In this document: positions 15,281 through 22,722 of the stretch, piece after piece
Position numbering within the stretch: position 1 is the first letter of the stretch
How the letters are laid out: each line of letters opens with the position of its first letter
Origin: Porphyromonadaceae bacterium UBA7207
GTDB taxonomy: Bacteria; Bacteroidota; Bacteroidia; Bacteroidales; Muribaculaceae
Direction: 5' to 3'
NCBI GenBank assembly: GCA_002490635.1
Contig: DKUJ01000024.1
Span: 1-30,433 of the forward strand
Length of the DNA: 30,433 nucleotides
Notes under the pieces: generated by a model
What the model saw: the letters and a program-made list of their open reading frames with translations, nothing else
Database searches by the model: none
Told to the model about the DNA's origin: nothing
Program-made: the position numbers and the translations under genes

Positions 15281-16468
15281 GTGGCAAACATCTACGAACT
15301 CCGACGATACGGCAAGGCTGCCTTCCTGGTGGCCGCGGCTGCCGTAGTGGCCATGTTCCTGTATTTTTCGTCGAGCCTCATCTCCGACCTGCAGGCCCAG
15401 GAGAGGCAGCGCATGGAAATATGGGCCGGAGCCACGCGCGAACTGGTGGCATCGGCAATGGAGGAACGCCCCGGAACCGACGTCGATTTTCTGCTGGGAA
15501 TAATCCAGCAGAACACCAACATTCCCGTGCTGCTCACCGACAGCGAGGGAAACATCCTGGACCAGCGAAACTTCCGGCTGCCTGCGCCCGACAATTCCTC
15601 CGACCCGCGCAATACCGAATACCTCGGCAGAAAACTCGGTGAACTGAAGTCGAGTCCGCGCCGCATCGAAATCGACATCGCCCCGGGAGTTGTGCAATAC
15701 CTCTATTACGAAGACTCCACCCTGCTGCGCCGAATGAGTGTGTTCCCCTACATCCAGCTTCTGGTGATGCTCGCATTCATCGCCGTGGTGTACTTCGCGG
15801 TGCTCTCCACCAAGAAGGCCGAGCAGAACAAGGTGTGGGTGGGCCTCTCCAAGGAAACCGCACACCAGCTGGGCACTCCCATATCCTCGCTGATGGCATG
15901 GATGGAGCTGCTGCCCGACTACGGGGTCGACGCCGACACTCTGGCCGAGATGAGCAAAGACGTGAACCGGCTGAGCACCATAGCCTCACGCTTCTCCAAA
16001 ATAGGTTCCGAACCTAGAATGGAACTTGTGGAGCTGCGCACCGTGGTGGCCGAGGCCGTGGACTACATGGGCACCCGCATAAGCCCGCGCATAAGCCTCA
16101 CCTTCAACCCCGGCACCGCCGACGACCCGCAGGTGATGGCATGCACGCCGCTGCTGGAATGGGTGATAGAGAACCTGATAAAGAACGCTGTCGACGCCAT
16201 GGAAGGCTCGGGAAAAATCGACGTGTCGCTGGACGCCACCCACACCATGGCGGCAATAGAGGTGGCCGACACCGGAAAAGGCATCAGCCGGAAAAATTTC
16301 AAGACGGTGTTCAACCCCGGCTACACTACCAAAAGCCGTGGCTGGGGGCTGGGTCTCACCCTGGCCAAACGCATTGTCGAGCAGTACCATCGCGGACGCA
16401 TTTTCGTGGCACGCTCTACGGTGGGACAAGGCACCACTTTCCGCATCGAATTGCCCGTGGCTCATTAA
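15281..16468 (+). CDS. Orphan sensor histidine kinase
   Basis: A 395-residue inner-membrane kinase: helix 12-32, a periplasmic sensor region of about 120 residues, helix 155-175, then the kinase core. His195 in the H-box KETAHQLGTPISSL is the phosphorylation site. The ATP-binding domain has the N-box ENLIKNAVDAM (297-307), G1 DTGKGI (330-335), an F-box region NPGYTTKSRG and G2 GWGLGLT (354-360). No response regulator is adjacent, so its partner is elsewhere. The start is GTG, with no in-frame ATG before residue 25, and the first helix requires this start. The -7 box lies directly in front of it. The sensor-domain family and signal are not recognisable. Confidence 0.9.
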   Translation: MANIYELRRYGKAAFLVAAAAVVAMFLYFSSSLISDLQAQERQRMEIWAGATRELVASAMEERPGTDVDFLLGIIQQNTNIPVLLTDSEGNILDQRNFRLPAPDNSSDPRNTEYLGRKLGELKSSPRRIEIDIAPGVVQYLYYEDSTLLRRMSVFPYIQLLVMLAFIAVVYFAVLSTKKAEQNKVWVGLSKETAHQLGTPISSLMAWMELLPDYGVDADTLAEMSKDVNRLSTIASRFSKIGSEPRMELVELRTVVAEAVDYMGTRISPRISLTFNPGTADDPQVMACTPLLEWVIENLIKNAVDAMEGSGKIDVSLDATHTMAAIEVADTGKGISRKNFKTVFNPGYTTKSRGWGLGLTLAKRIVEQYHRGRIFVARSTVGQGTTFRIELPVAH

Positions 16469-16476
16469 AAAATGAT

Positions 16477-16484
16477 TAACTTTG
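16477..16484 (+). promoter_or_regulatory. -7 box directly before the DPP-IV-like gene
   Basis: TAACTTTG, identical to the tRNA-His and orphan-promoter octamer, ends 7 bases before the ATG at 16492. No TTTG is found at the expected distance upstream. It starts 8 bases after the kinase stop codon. Confidence 0.55.
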
Positions 16485-16491
16485 TAGCCCT

Positions 16492-18672
16492 ATGAAGTTC
16501 CTGAACACCTTGATGGCGGCATTGCTTGCCGCCCTACCCGCCGCCGGCGCAATGCCCATGCGCAGCACCGCCGTGGCTGAAATAGCACCATATGTATTCC
16601 CGGCCAACAAGCCGGCGGCCGTTTCCATGGAATTTATGCCCGACGGACAGAGCTATGTCGAGCGCAGCGACGACGGCCGCAGACTCATTGTCCGCGCGAT
16701 AGCCGACGGCGCCGAGCAGGGCGTGCTCTTCGACATCGCCAACACCCGCGAGACCACCCTCCCCGACTTCGAAGGCTTCAGCATAAGCCCCGACGCCTCA
16801 CGCGTGCTGTTGTGGCGCATGGCCCAGCCTGTATTCCGCCGCTCTTTCGATGCTGAGTACTACGTATATGAAGTCCGCTCGCGCCTGCTGCGCCCCCTGT
16901 CCAAGGAGTTCGGCCGCCAGCGCGACCCGATGTTTTCACCCGACTCACGCATGGTGGCGTTCGTTGCGCAGGGAAACATATACTGCGCCAAGCTGGACTA
17001 CAACTCCGAAGTGGCCGTAACCGAAGGCGGCAGCACCGGCGGCACCCTCTTCGGAGCCACCGACTGGACCTACGAGGAGGAATTCGGCATAACCGCCGCC
17101 ATGGCATGGGCGCCCGACAACCTCAACCTGTGCTACGTGGCATTCGACCAGACTTCGGTGCCCGAATATTCCCTCCCGCTGTACCGCGGCACCTGCGACC
17201 CGCTGGAGCAGTACGACCTCTATCCCGGATGGCAGACCGTGCGCTACCCCGTGGCCGGCAAGCCCAACTCCAGGGTGTCGCTGCACAGCTACGACGTGGA
17301 GACCCGCAAGACAAAACAGATCGACCTTCCCGGAAATCCCGAATACATTCCCCGCATAGCCTACGGACCCGTGCCCGAAAAGCTCATGGTATCGACTCTC
17401 AACCGCGACCAGAACCGCTTCGAGCTCTTTGCCGTGAATCCCAAGAGCACCGTTGCAAAAAGCGTGTACACACAGCAGAGCAGCGCGTGGATCGAGCCGG
17501 TGGTGTACGAAACCCTCTGGCTGGGCGACGACAGCTTCGTTGTCGCTTCCGATGCCGACGGATACACACGCTACTCCCGCTACAGCTACACCGGCACCCC
17601 TATGGGCGACATCTCGCAGCCAGGCACCGACGCCACCGATTTCTACGGCATCGACAGCCGCGGAAACGCATACTGGCAGGCCGCGGCACCCACTCCGCTG
17701 GACCGCACAGTCTACCGCCGCGACCAGAAAGGTAAAATCACCGAAGTGGTCGGTTCGCAAGGAAACGCCTCCGCGGAATTCGCACCCGGAATGGCTTTCA
17801 TGCTCTCGCGCCACGACAACACCGACACACCTCCCGTCTACAGCCTCTGCCGCGCCGACGGCAGCCAAGCCCGCGTGGTACTCGACAACGAAGCCTACGC
17901 ACAGCGCGCCCTACCACTCAAGGCCGCCAAAGAGTTCTTCGCCTTCAGCGCCAACGGCTTTGAATTCAACGGCTACATGATCAAGCCTGCCGGCTTCGAC
18001 CCTTCGCGGCGCTATCCAGTGGTAATGACACAGTATTCCGGCCCCGGCTCGCAGAGTGTTCTGCACCGCTGGTCGCTGGACTGGGAGGACTATTTCGCAG
18101 CCCGCGGATTCGTGGTGGTATGCGTCGACGGACGCGGCACCGGAGGCCGTGGCGCGGAATTCCGCACCGCCGTGTACCGCAACCTCGGCCACTACGAGAC
18201 CATCGACCAGCTCGCCGCCGCCGCGCACATCGCCTCACAGCCATGGGCCGGCAGGATAGGCATCTGCGGATGGAGCTATGGCGGATACGAGACCCTGATG
18301 GCCGCCTCGGCCGACGCCGCACCCTTCGCCGCCGCAGTGGCCATAGCCCCGGTGAGCGACTGGCGCTTCTACGACACCGTGTACACCGAACGCTACATGC
18401 TCACGCCACAGCAGAACGAGACCGGCTACAACTCCTCCTCGGCACTGCGCCGCGCCACCTCGCTCACATGCCCGCTGCTGGTGATGTACGGCACCCTCGA
18501 CGACAACGTTCACCCGGCCAACAGTCTGCAGTATGTCTCCGCCCTACAGTCGGCGGGAATACTCTGCGACATGTTCGTGTTCCCCAACATGAACCACTCC
18601 ATCAACGGCTGCAACGCCCGCCCGGTGGTGTACGGACGCATGTTTGAATTCTTCTCCGACCGTCTGAAATGA
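16492..18672 (+). CDS. Dipeptidyl-peptidase IV-type serine peptidase (S9B)
   Basis: Cleaves Xaa-Pro dipeptides from peptide N-termini, probably in the periplasm. The 726-residue protein has a signal peptide (1-20), an N-terminal beta-propeller (about 35-485) and a C-terminal alpha/beta-hydrolase domain. The catalytic triad is visible: Ser595 in GWSYGGYE, Asp at 670/671 in GTLDDNVHP and His702 in NMNHSI. The double-Glu motif that anchors the substrate amino group in DPP-IV is kept in DWTYEEEFG (about 195-197), supporting dipeptidyl-peptidase rather than plain oligopeptidase activity. Its TGA overlaps the next gene by 4 bases (ATGA), making it the first gene of a four-gene operon. Confidence 0.94.
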   Translation: MKFLNTLMAALLAALPAAGAMPMRSTAVAEIAPYVFPANKPAAVSMEFMPDGQSYVERSDDGRRLIVRAIADGAEQGVLFDIANTRETTLPDFEGFSISPDASRVLLWRMAQPVFRRSFDAEYYVYEVRSRLLRPLSKEFGRQRDPMFSPDSRMVAFVAQGNIYCAKLDYNSEVAVTEGGSTGGTLFGATDWTYEEEFGITAAMAWAPDNLNLCYVAFDQTSVPEYSLPLYRGTCDPLEQYDLYPGWQTVRYPVAGKPNSRVSLHSYDVETRKTKQIDLPGNPEYIPRIAYGPVPEKLMVSTLNRDQNRFELFAVNPKSTVAKSVYTQQSSAWIEPVVYETLWLGDDSFVVASDADGYTRYSRYSYTGTPMGDISQPGTDATDFYGIDSRGNAYWQAAAPTPLDRTVYRRDQKGKITEVVGSQGNASAEFAPGMAFMLSRHDNTDTPPVYSLCRADGSQARVVLDNEAYAQRALPLKAAKEFFAFSANGFEFNGYMIKPAGFDPSRRYPVVMTQYSGPGSQSVLHRWSLDWEDYFAARGFVVVCVDGRGTGGRGAEFRTAVYRNLGHYETIDQLAAAAHIASQPWAGRIGICGWSYGGYETLMAASADAAPFAAAVAIAPVSDWRFYDTVYTERYMLTPQQNETGYNSSSALRRATSLTCPLLVMYGTLDDNVHPANSLQYVSALQSAGILCDMFVFPNMNHSINGCNARPVVYGRMFEFFSDRLK

Positions 18673-19991
18673 CACGCCTCGACCGCAACGTATCCGGCGC
18701 CATGATGTCCACCGTCTTCAGGGCCATGTGGCGCAACTGGGCGCTGGCCTTCGGCGCCATTGTCATGCCCATGATGTTCGCTTTGGTTATGCGCCGGCTA
18801 TGGCTGCCCATGGTGTGCTTCCTGGAAATATACATGCTGGTGACACTGATGAAGAGCCGGTATTTCGTCGGTGCCGGCGCATGTGCCGCCATTGTGCGGA
18901 TGGCAGTGCGCGCCCTGGTGATGGGTGCGCTGGTAATGCTCGCCATCGCCGTGCTGTGCACCGACTGGCTTGTGCCGGCGAAAATACACCTTAAGTTCTA
19001 CAACACCGAGATTCCGTTTATCGCCGCACTCATCATGATGCCGTGCCTGGCCATTTCAGCCGGCTGGATGCTCCTCTCCGGCCATGCCCACACCTACTGC
19101 CACACCTGCCGCCGCAAAAACGGCTTCTATGCCGGCGACAGCATCGTGGGAACGCTGTTTTACCGCGAATCGCGCTATCAGGCATCGATTCTTCTGCTCA
19201 TAGCCCTGGTGCTCGGCGCTGTGGAATACTGGTACTATTTCGCCCGCTACAACAATACGGAGTTCATCGACCCCGACCGCTACTTCTTCATCTACATGCC
19301 GTCGGTGGTGTATCTGATATCCCTTGGGGTAATGGCCGGAAGATACATGACCATGTATAACCTCTACGTGACCGTAGAGGACGCCCGCCCAGAACGTCGC
19401 AACACCACAACAGTGCGCTTCCTGGTATTCTGCGACAACGACATCCTTCTCCGCCTCGGCGAAAACGGAGCCTGGGACACTCCGCTGGTATCGGTAATGC
19501 CCATGCGCCCGTCCATAGGAAACACCGAAGCCGCAGGTCTTTTCGGCGAACTGTCCGACCTGAGCGATTTCGAGGTCAAATACTGCTTCACCACCGACAG
19601 CATGGCCGCCGGCTCCAACACCCTGCATTTCGCCGTGTTCGTGCCCGAAAGCAGCCGCGAAAGCTTCGGCGACGACGACCGGTGGTACAACGCCTACATG
19701 CTCGACTGCGCACTGCAGAGCGGAACCATCGCCACTCCGCTGGCCACCGAACTGTACCGCATCCACACCATCACCATGGCATGGAAGACCTACGACCGCC
19801 GGGGCCGCAGGCTCTACCCGGTGAAGAACTACCGCCCGACCTTCCGCCTGGGCGACCTGCGGAAATGGGACGTCGACTACGACGACACCAGCTGGTTCTC
19901 CGTGGCCTTCAACAACGAGGACCGCAAGTTCTTCCGCCTGCGCTCGCTATGGCAGAAGGTCACAGGCATCCTCGACAAGCCCCGCAGCTGA
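18669..19991 (+). CDS. Unrecognised polytopic membrane protein with soluble Nudix-like tail
   Basis: I do not recognise this 440-residue protein as a named family. About six hydrophobic helices lie near 24-41, 43-60, 77-98, 113-137, 171-192 and 208-226. Between helices 4 and 5 there is a CHTC pair (about 145-148). Residues about 235-440 are soluble. Part of this tail (FLVFCDNDILLRLGENGAWDTP, then TEAAGLFGEL, then NTLHFAVFVPES) has the spacing of a Nudix fold. The catalytic Nudix box (GxxxxxExxxxREUxEExGU) is missing. It overlaps the peptidase gene by 4 bases and its TGA overlaps the miaA ATG by one base, so it is translated as part of this operon. Function is not assignable. Confidence 0.7.
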   Translation: MTRLDRNVSGAMMSTVFRAMWRNWALAFGAIVMPMMFALVMRRLWLPMVCFLEIYMLVTLMKSRYFVGAGACAAIVRMAVRALVMGALVMLAIAVLCTDWLVPAKIHLKFYNTEIPFIAALIMMPCLAISAGWMLLSGHAHTYCHTCRRKNGFYAGDSIVGTLFYRESRYQASILLLIALVLGAVEYWYYFARYNNTEFIDPDRYFFIYMPSVVYLISLGVMAGRYMTMYNLYVTVEDARPERRNTTTVRFLVFCDNDILLRLGENGAWDTPLVSVMPMRPSIGNTEAAGLFGELSDLSDFEVKYCFTTDSMAAGSNTLHFAVFVPESSRESFGDDDRWYNAYMLDCALQSGTIATPLATELYRIHTITMAWKTYDRRGRRLYPVKNYRPTFRLGDLRKWDVDYDDTSWFSVAFNNEDRKFFRLRSLWQKVTGILDKPRS

Positions 19992-20914
19992 TGGCACGCA
20001 CCCGGATTCTGGCCGTTGTAGGACCCACGGCATGCGGCAAGACAGGCCGTGGCGTGGCTCTGGCCAAGGCTCTCGACGGCGAGATTGTAAGCGCCGACAG
20101 CCGCCAGATCTACCGCGGAATGGACATAGGCACAGGCAAGGACCTCGCCGAATACGACGGCGTGCCCGCCCACATGCTCGACATCGTGCCCGCCGGCTAC
20201 CGCTACAACCTGTTCGAATACATCCGCGATGCCTCACGGGCCATCGACGACATCTTCACCCGCGGGCGGCTGCCGGTGGTGGTGGGCGGCACAGGCATGT
20301 ACGTGGAACACCTTCTGCGGGGAATATCGCTCCCCGAGGTACCGCCCGACACGCAACTGCGGCAAAGCCTGGCTACAAAAAGCCTTGAGGAGCTATCCGC
20401 CATGCTCGCTGCGATGAAGCGCCTCCACAACACCACCGACACCGACACTCCCGCCCGTGCGATCCGCGCCATAGAGATAGAGACCTTCTACGCCTCACAC
20501 CCCGATGTGGCCGAGACCGCACGGAACGCCAGGCCGAGACCGGCCACGGTGATAGGCATCGACATCCCTCGCGAACTGCGCCGCCAACGCATCACCGCGC
20601 GCCTGCGCCACCGCCTCGACAGGGAAGATATGGTCGGAGAAGTGCGCAGCCTGCTCGACTCGGGAATAGACCCCGAAAGCCTTATATATTACGGCCTGGA
20701 ATACAAATATCTTACCTTGTATGTTACAGGGCGCATGTCGCGGGAGGCCATGGAGAGCGAACTCGAAACGGCCATCCACCAATTCGCCAAGCGGCAGATG
20801 ACCTGGTTCCGCGGAATGGAACGCCGCGGCATACCCATACACTGGTTGCCGTGGGACATGCCCGCCGACGAATTTGTCGACACGGCCGCACAGCTCTATG
20901 AAGAAGGTTCTTAG
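19991..20914 (+). CDS. miaA: tRNA dimethylallyltransferase
   Basis: Transfers the dimethylallyl group to N6 of adenosine 37 in tRNAs reading UNN codons. The 307-residue product shows P-loop GPTACGKT (11-18), the substrate motif SADSRQIYRGMDIGTGK, HMLDIV in place of the usual HHLID, VVVGGTGMYVEHLL (97-110), and C-terminal RQMTWFRG. A longer upstream frame exists, but ATG at 19991 gives the canonical MARTRILAVVGPTACGKT beginning and overlaps the previous stop as TGATG. Bacteroidota often carry two MiaA paralogues; this window shows one. Confidence 0.94.
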   Translation: MARTRILAVVGPTACGKTGRGVALAKALDGEIVSADSRQIYRGMDIGTGKDLAEYDGVPAHMLDIVPAGYRYNLFEYIRDASRAIDDIFTRGRLPVVVGGTGMYVEHLLRGISLPEVPPDTQLRQSLATKSLEELSAMLAAMKRLHNTTDTDTPARAIRAIEIETFYASHPDVAETARNARPRPATVIGIDIPRELRRQRITARLRHRLDREDMVGEVRSLLDSGIDPESLIYYGLEYKYLTLYVTGRMSREAMESELETAIHQFAKRQMTWFRGMERRGIPIHWLPWDMPADEFVDTAAQLYEEGS

Positions 20915-21764
20915 CGCCATACTGCCGGCTGTCGTGCTCTCTCTGACCATCGGTGCCGCAGCCGCGGAGCCGGGTCCGATGAGTTTCGGCATATGGCATG
21001 TGCGCTTCGCCGCGCCTGCGGCAAAGACAGCACGCGCGGCAATAGTGTGGGACGACAGCATGCGCATGGAGGTGGAAGTGCCGCCACGCGGAGCCGACGA
21101 TTCCCTGGCGCCTATGGGCGTTCGCTACCGCCTCTCCCGCTCGGGCGACACAGTGGCCGACGGCGTTTTCTACGACAGCTACCCTCTGGAATCGCAGGGC
21201 ATGTCGCTGGTGCTCAGAACATCGGCACACGGAACCGTGGCCGAAGCAGGCGCGTCAGCAGCCGGAATATGCATCGAAGTACCATTCAGCGGATATGTAA
21301 ACGGCGGACTCCGCGTCGACAATCCGGCCGGGCTCAGGATTCAGCGCAACACAATCAACAGTATCCACCGACCGGAACCGCAGTTCATCGACCCCGACAG
21401 CATTCCGCAATCACCGGAATTACCGGCCTCGCCCCAGGGGCGATGGCAGTATCTCGACCGCGACACCAACCCTTCGCTGGCAGTTCCCGGCGGACGATAC
21501 CGGCTGGCCATCACAGCCTGTGGCGACTCTCTTTATAATATTGTGTACCTCGGCGGCGCCGACTACGGCGACTGGACTCCCGGAATGGTGAAAGGACGAC
21601 TGAGACCCACCGGATTCGCCGGCAACTTCGACCTGGAATGGCTCGACAGCACCGGCAGCGTGGCTTCAAGCGAAAACTATGCCGACCTGGACAGCTCCAG
21701 CGGCATACTCAGCCTTCGCTTTCCGCTGCTGGAAAGCACGCTACGTTTCCGCCGCACGCGCTGA
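20898..21764 (+). CDS. Secreted protein of unknown function
   Basis: A 288-residue protein with a clear signal peptide (MKKVLSAILPAVVLSLTIGAAAA, predicted cleavage near residue 23) and no lipobox. The mature part appears beta-rich, with GRWQYLDRDTNPSLAVPGGRYRL and a distinctive glycine/tryptophan segment GGADYGDWTPGMVKGRLRP (about 225-243). I recognise no domain. The ATG at 20898 is preferred to one at 20874 because it starts the signal peptide exactly. It lies inside the miaA gene, overlapping by 17 bases. As last gene of the DPP-IV operon it may be coregulated with envelope peptidase functions; that is inference. Confidence 0.7.
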   Translation: MKKVLSAILPAVVLSLTIGAAAAEPGPMSFGIWHVRFAAPAAKTARAAIVWDDSMRMEVEVPPRGADDSLAPMGVRYRLSRSGDTVADGVFYDSYPLESQGMSLVLRTSAHGTVAEAGASAAGICIEVPFSGYVNGGLRVDNPAGLRIQRNTINSIHRPEPQFIDPDSIPQSPELPASPQGRWQYLDRDTNPSLAVPGGRYRLAITACGDSLYNIVYLGGADYGDWTPGMVKGRLRPTGFAGNFDLEWLDSTGSVASSENYADLDSSSGILSLRFPLLESTLRFRRTR

Positions 21765-21774
21765 CAGCCCGCGC

Positions 21775-22260
21775 TCAGCCCGCAGGAGTACTTCCCGACA
21801 GTTTTCCGCTGGCGATATCGTAGTACAGGTCATTGTCGAGCAGAGTCACGGTGTAGCGCACCCGGTCGCGCCTCAGCCCGAACACCGCATTGAGCTGCTC
21901 TGTGCCCTGGAGATATTCGTACACCGCCGGCGGCAGCTGGTCGAAAAGGAGCACCTGCGGCAGAGGCATGCCGTAGCCTTCGATGTCGGTCCACCGGTAT
22001 GCGGAATCGAAGCTCAGTCCAGGACCGTCGTCGATTCGCACATGGTACACCCCGGCATTGTGCGTATAGCTCTGCAGCTGCCCCGAAGGAAAGTAACGGG
22101 TTATGAACGACGCGACGTCGGCAGGCATTTCACCCCAAAGCTCGGCATTGTGGCATCCGGCAGGGGCAAACGGGAGGAAAAACGCCACTATTATCGCAGC
22201 AGCCAGACGGACACTGTGCAGGACAGCCTCGGACCGGCTTGTATCGGCTTGTACTTTCAT
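21775..22260 (-). CDS. PepSY-like putative lipoprotein
   Basis: A 161-residue exported protein. A basic N-terminus, hydrophobic stretch (18-33) and PAGC at 33-36 suggest a lipoprotein, although Pro at -3 is a poor lipobox residue. The mature part (LWGEMPADVASFITRYFPSG, then GLSFDSAYRWTDIEGYGMPLP, then LPPAVYEYLQG) matches the PepSY-like / BLIP-like PF11396 type common in Bacteroidales. The typical helix-strand unit appears about twice. These proteins are thought to bind or inhibit peptidases, but evidence is thin. The gene is convergent with the secreted-protein gene, with 10 bases between the stops, and no terminator is visible there. Confidence 0.75.
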   Translation of the reverse strand: MKVQADTSRSEAVLHSVRLAAAIIVAFFLPFAPAGCHNAELWGEMPADVASFITRYFPSGQLQSYTHNAGVYHVRIDDGPGLSFDSAYRWTDIEGYGMPLPQVLLFDQLPPAVYEYLQGTEQLNAVFGLRRDRVRYTVTLLDNDLYYDIASGKLSGSTPAG

Positions 22261-22561
22261 AACTCAAAATATTTTTTATGATTAAAAAACACTACCCGCA
22301 TATCCTTTGTTCGACACTTTTCTATCCGTAACATCCCGAAAACCGCATTTATCCCCTCATAACAGTTGATTCTGTTTCTGCATGATAACTGACTGGCATT
22401 TTGCAATATCAAGCAAAACACCGCATATACTTTCATAGTGCCACCTCAAGAGCAACCGAAACCGACGAATGTTAATTCCTGAGGCAAGTTGCCTTAAAAA
22501 AGCGCACCGATGTTTGCTCCGCGAAGTGTGATATCGAAAAAAACGCCACCAAATAGTTAAG

Positions 22562-22584
22562 TTTGGTCATTTTTCATGGTCAAA
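22562..22584. promoter_or_regulatory. Candidate operator upstream of SusC
   Basis: TTTGGTCAT-TTTTC-ATGGTCAAA: the outer TTTG/CAAA and inner CAT/ATG are inverted, while TGGTCA occurs twice as a direct repeat (22564-22569 and 22577-22582, 13 bases apart). It lies about 38-60 bases before the predicted transcription start, where an activator would bind. Confidence 0.4.
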
Positions 22585-22610
22585 TCGCTACAAGTATAAA
22601 AATTTGTTAT

Positions 22611-22618
22611 TATCTTTG
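22611..22618 (+). promoter_or_regulatory. -7 box of the SusC/SusD operon
   Basis: TATCTTTG matches TAnnTTTG. The expected -33 position (22588-22591) reads CTAC rather than TTTG, consistent with a promoter needing an activator. The predicted start is near 22622, leaving a leader of about 100 nt. Confidence 0.6.
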
Positions 22619-22722
22619 CCGAACAAAGACCCTGCCGCGCCGCTTCCCGAAGCTGTTGTCTCCTCCCTGCAGGGGCAGTGCAATCGAATTATCAATCAAT
22701 TTATGTCTAATTTTCTCTAAGT

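Larger units (their letters stand above)
22261..22722. other. Intergenic region upstream of the SusC operon
   Basis: A 462-base, A/T-rich stretch between the divergent PepSY-like gene and susC. It holds a dyad/direct repeat at 22562-22584 and a -7 box at 22611-22618. Upstream of about 22560 I see no gene, no riboswitch-like fold and no terminator. The small hairpin at 22482-22494 is followed by A residues. Confidence 0.6.

Noticed and set aside
14132..15865. Long minus-strand open frame of 577 codons antisense to ettA, the winged-helix gene and the histidine kinase
   Set aside because: It crosses three well-supported plus-strand genes and a terminator, has no family resemblance, and is explained by GC-rich codon usage keeping the opposite strand free of stops.
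19682..19990. Upstream extension of miaA
   Set aside because: It would overlap the membrane-protein gene by 310 bases; the canonical MiaA N-terminus begins at 19991.
22482..22494. AGGCAA-G-TTGCCT hairpin as a terminator
   Set aside because: On the plus strand it is followed by A residues and on the minus strand it is preceded, not followed, by T residues; the stem is only 5-6 bp.
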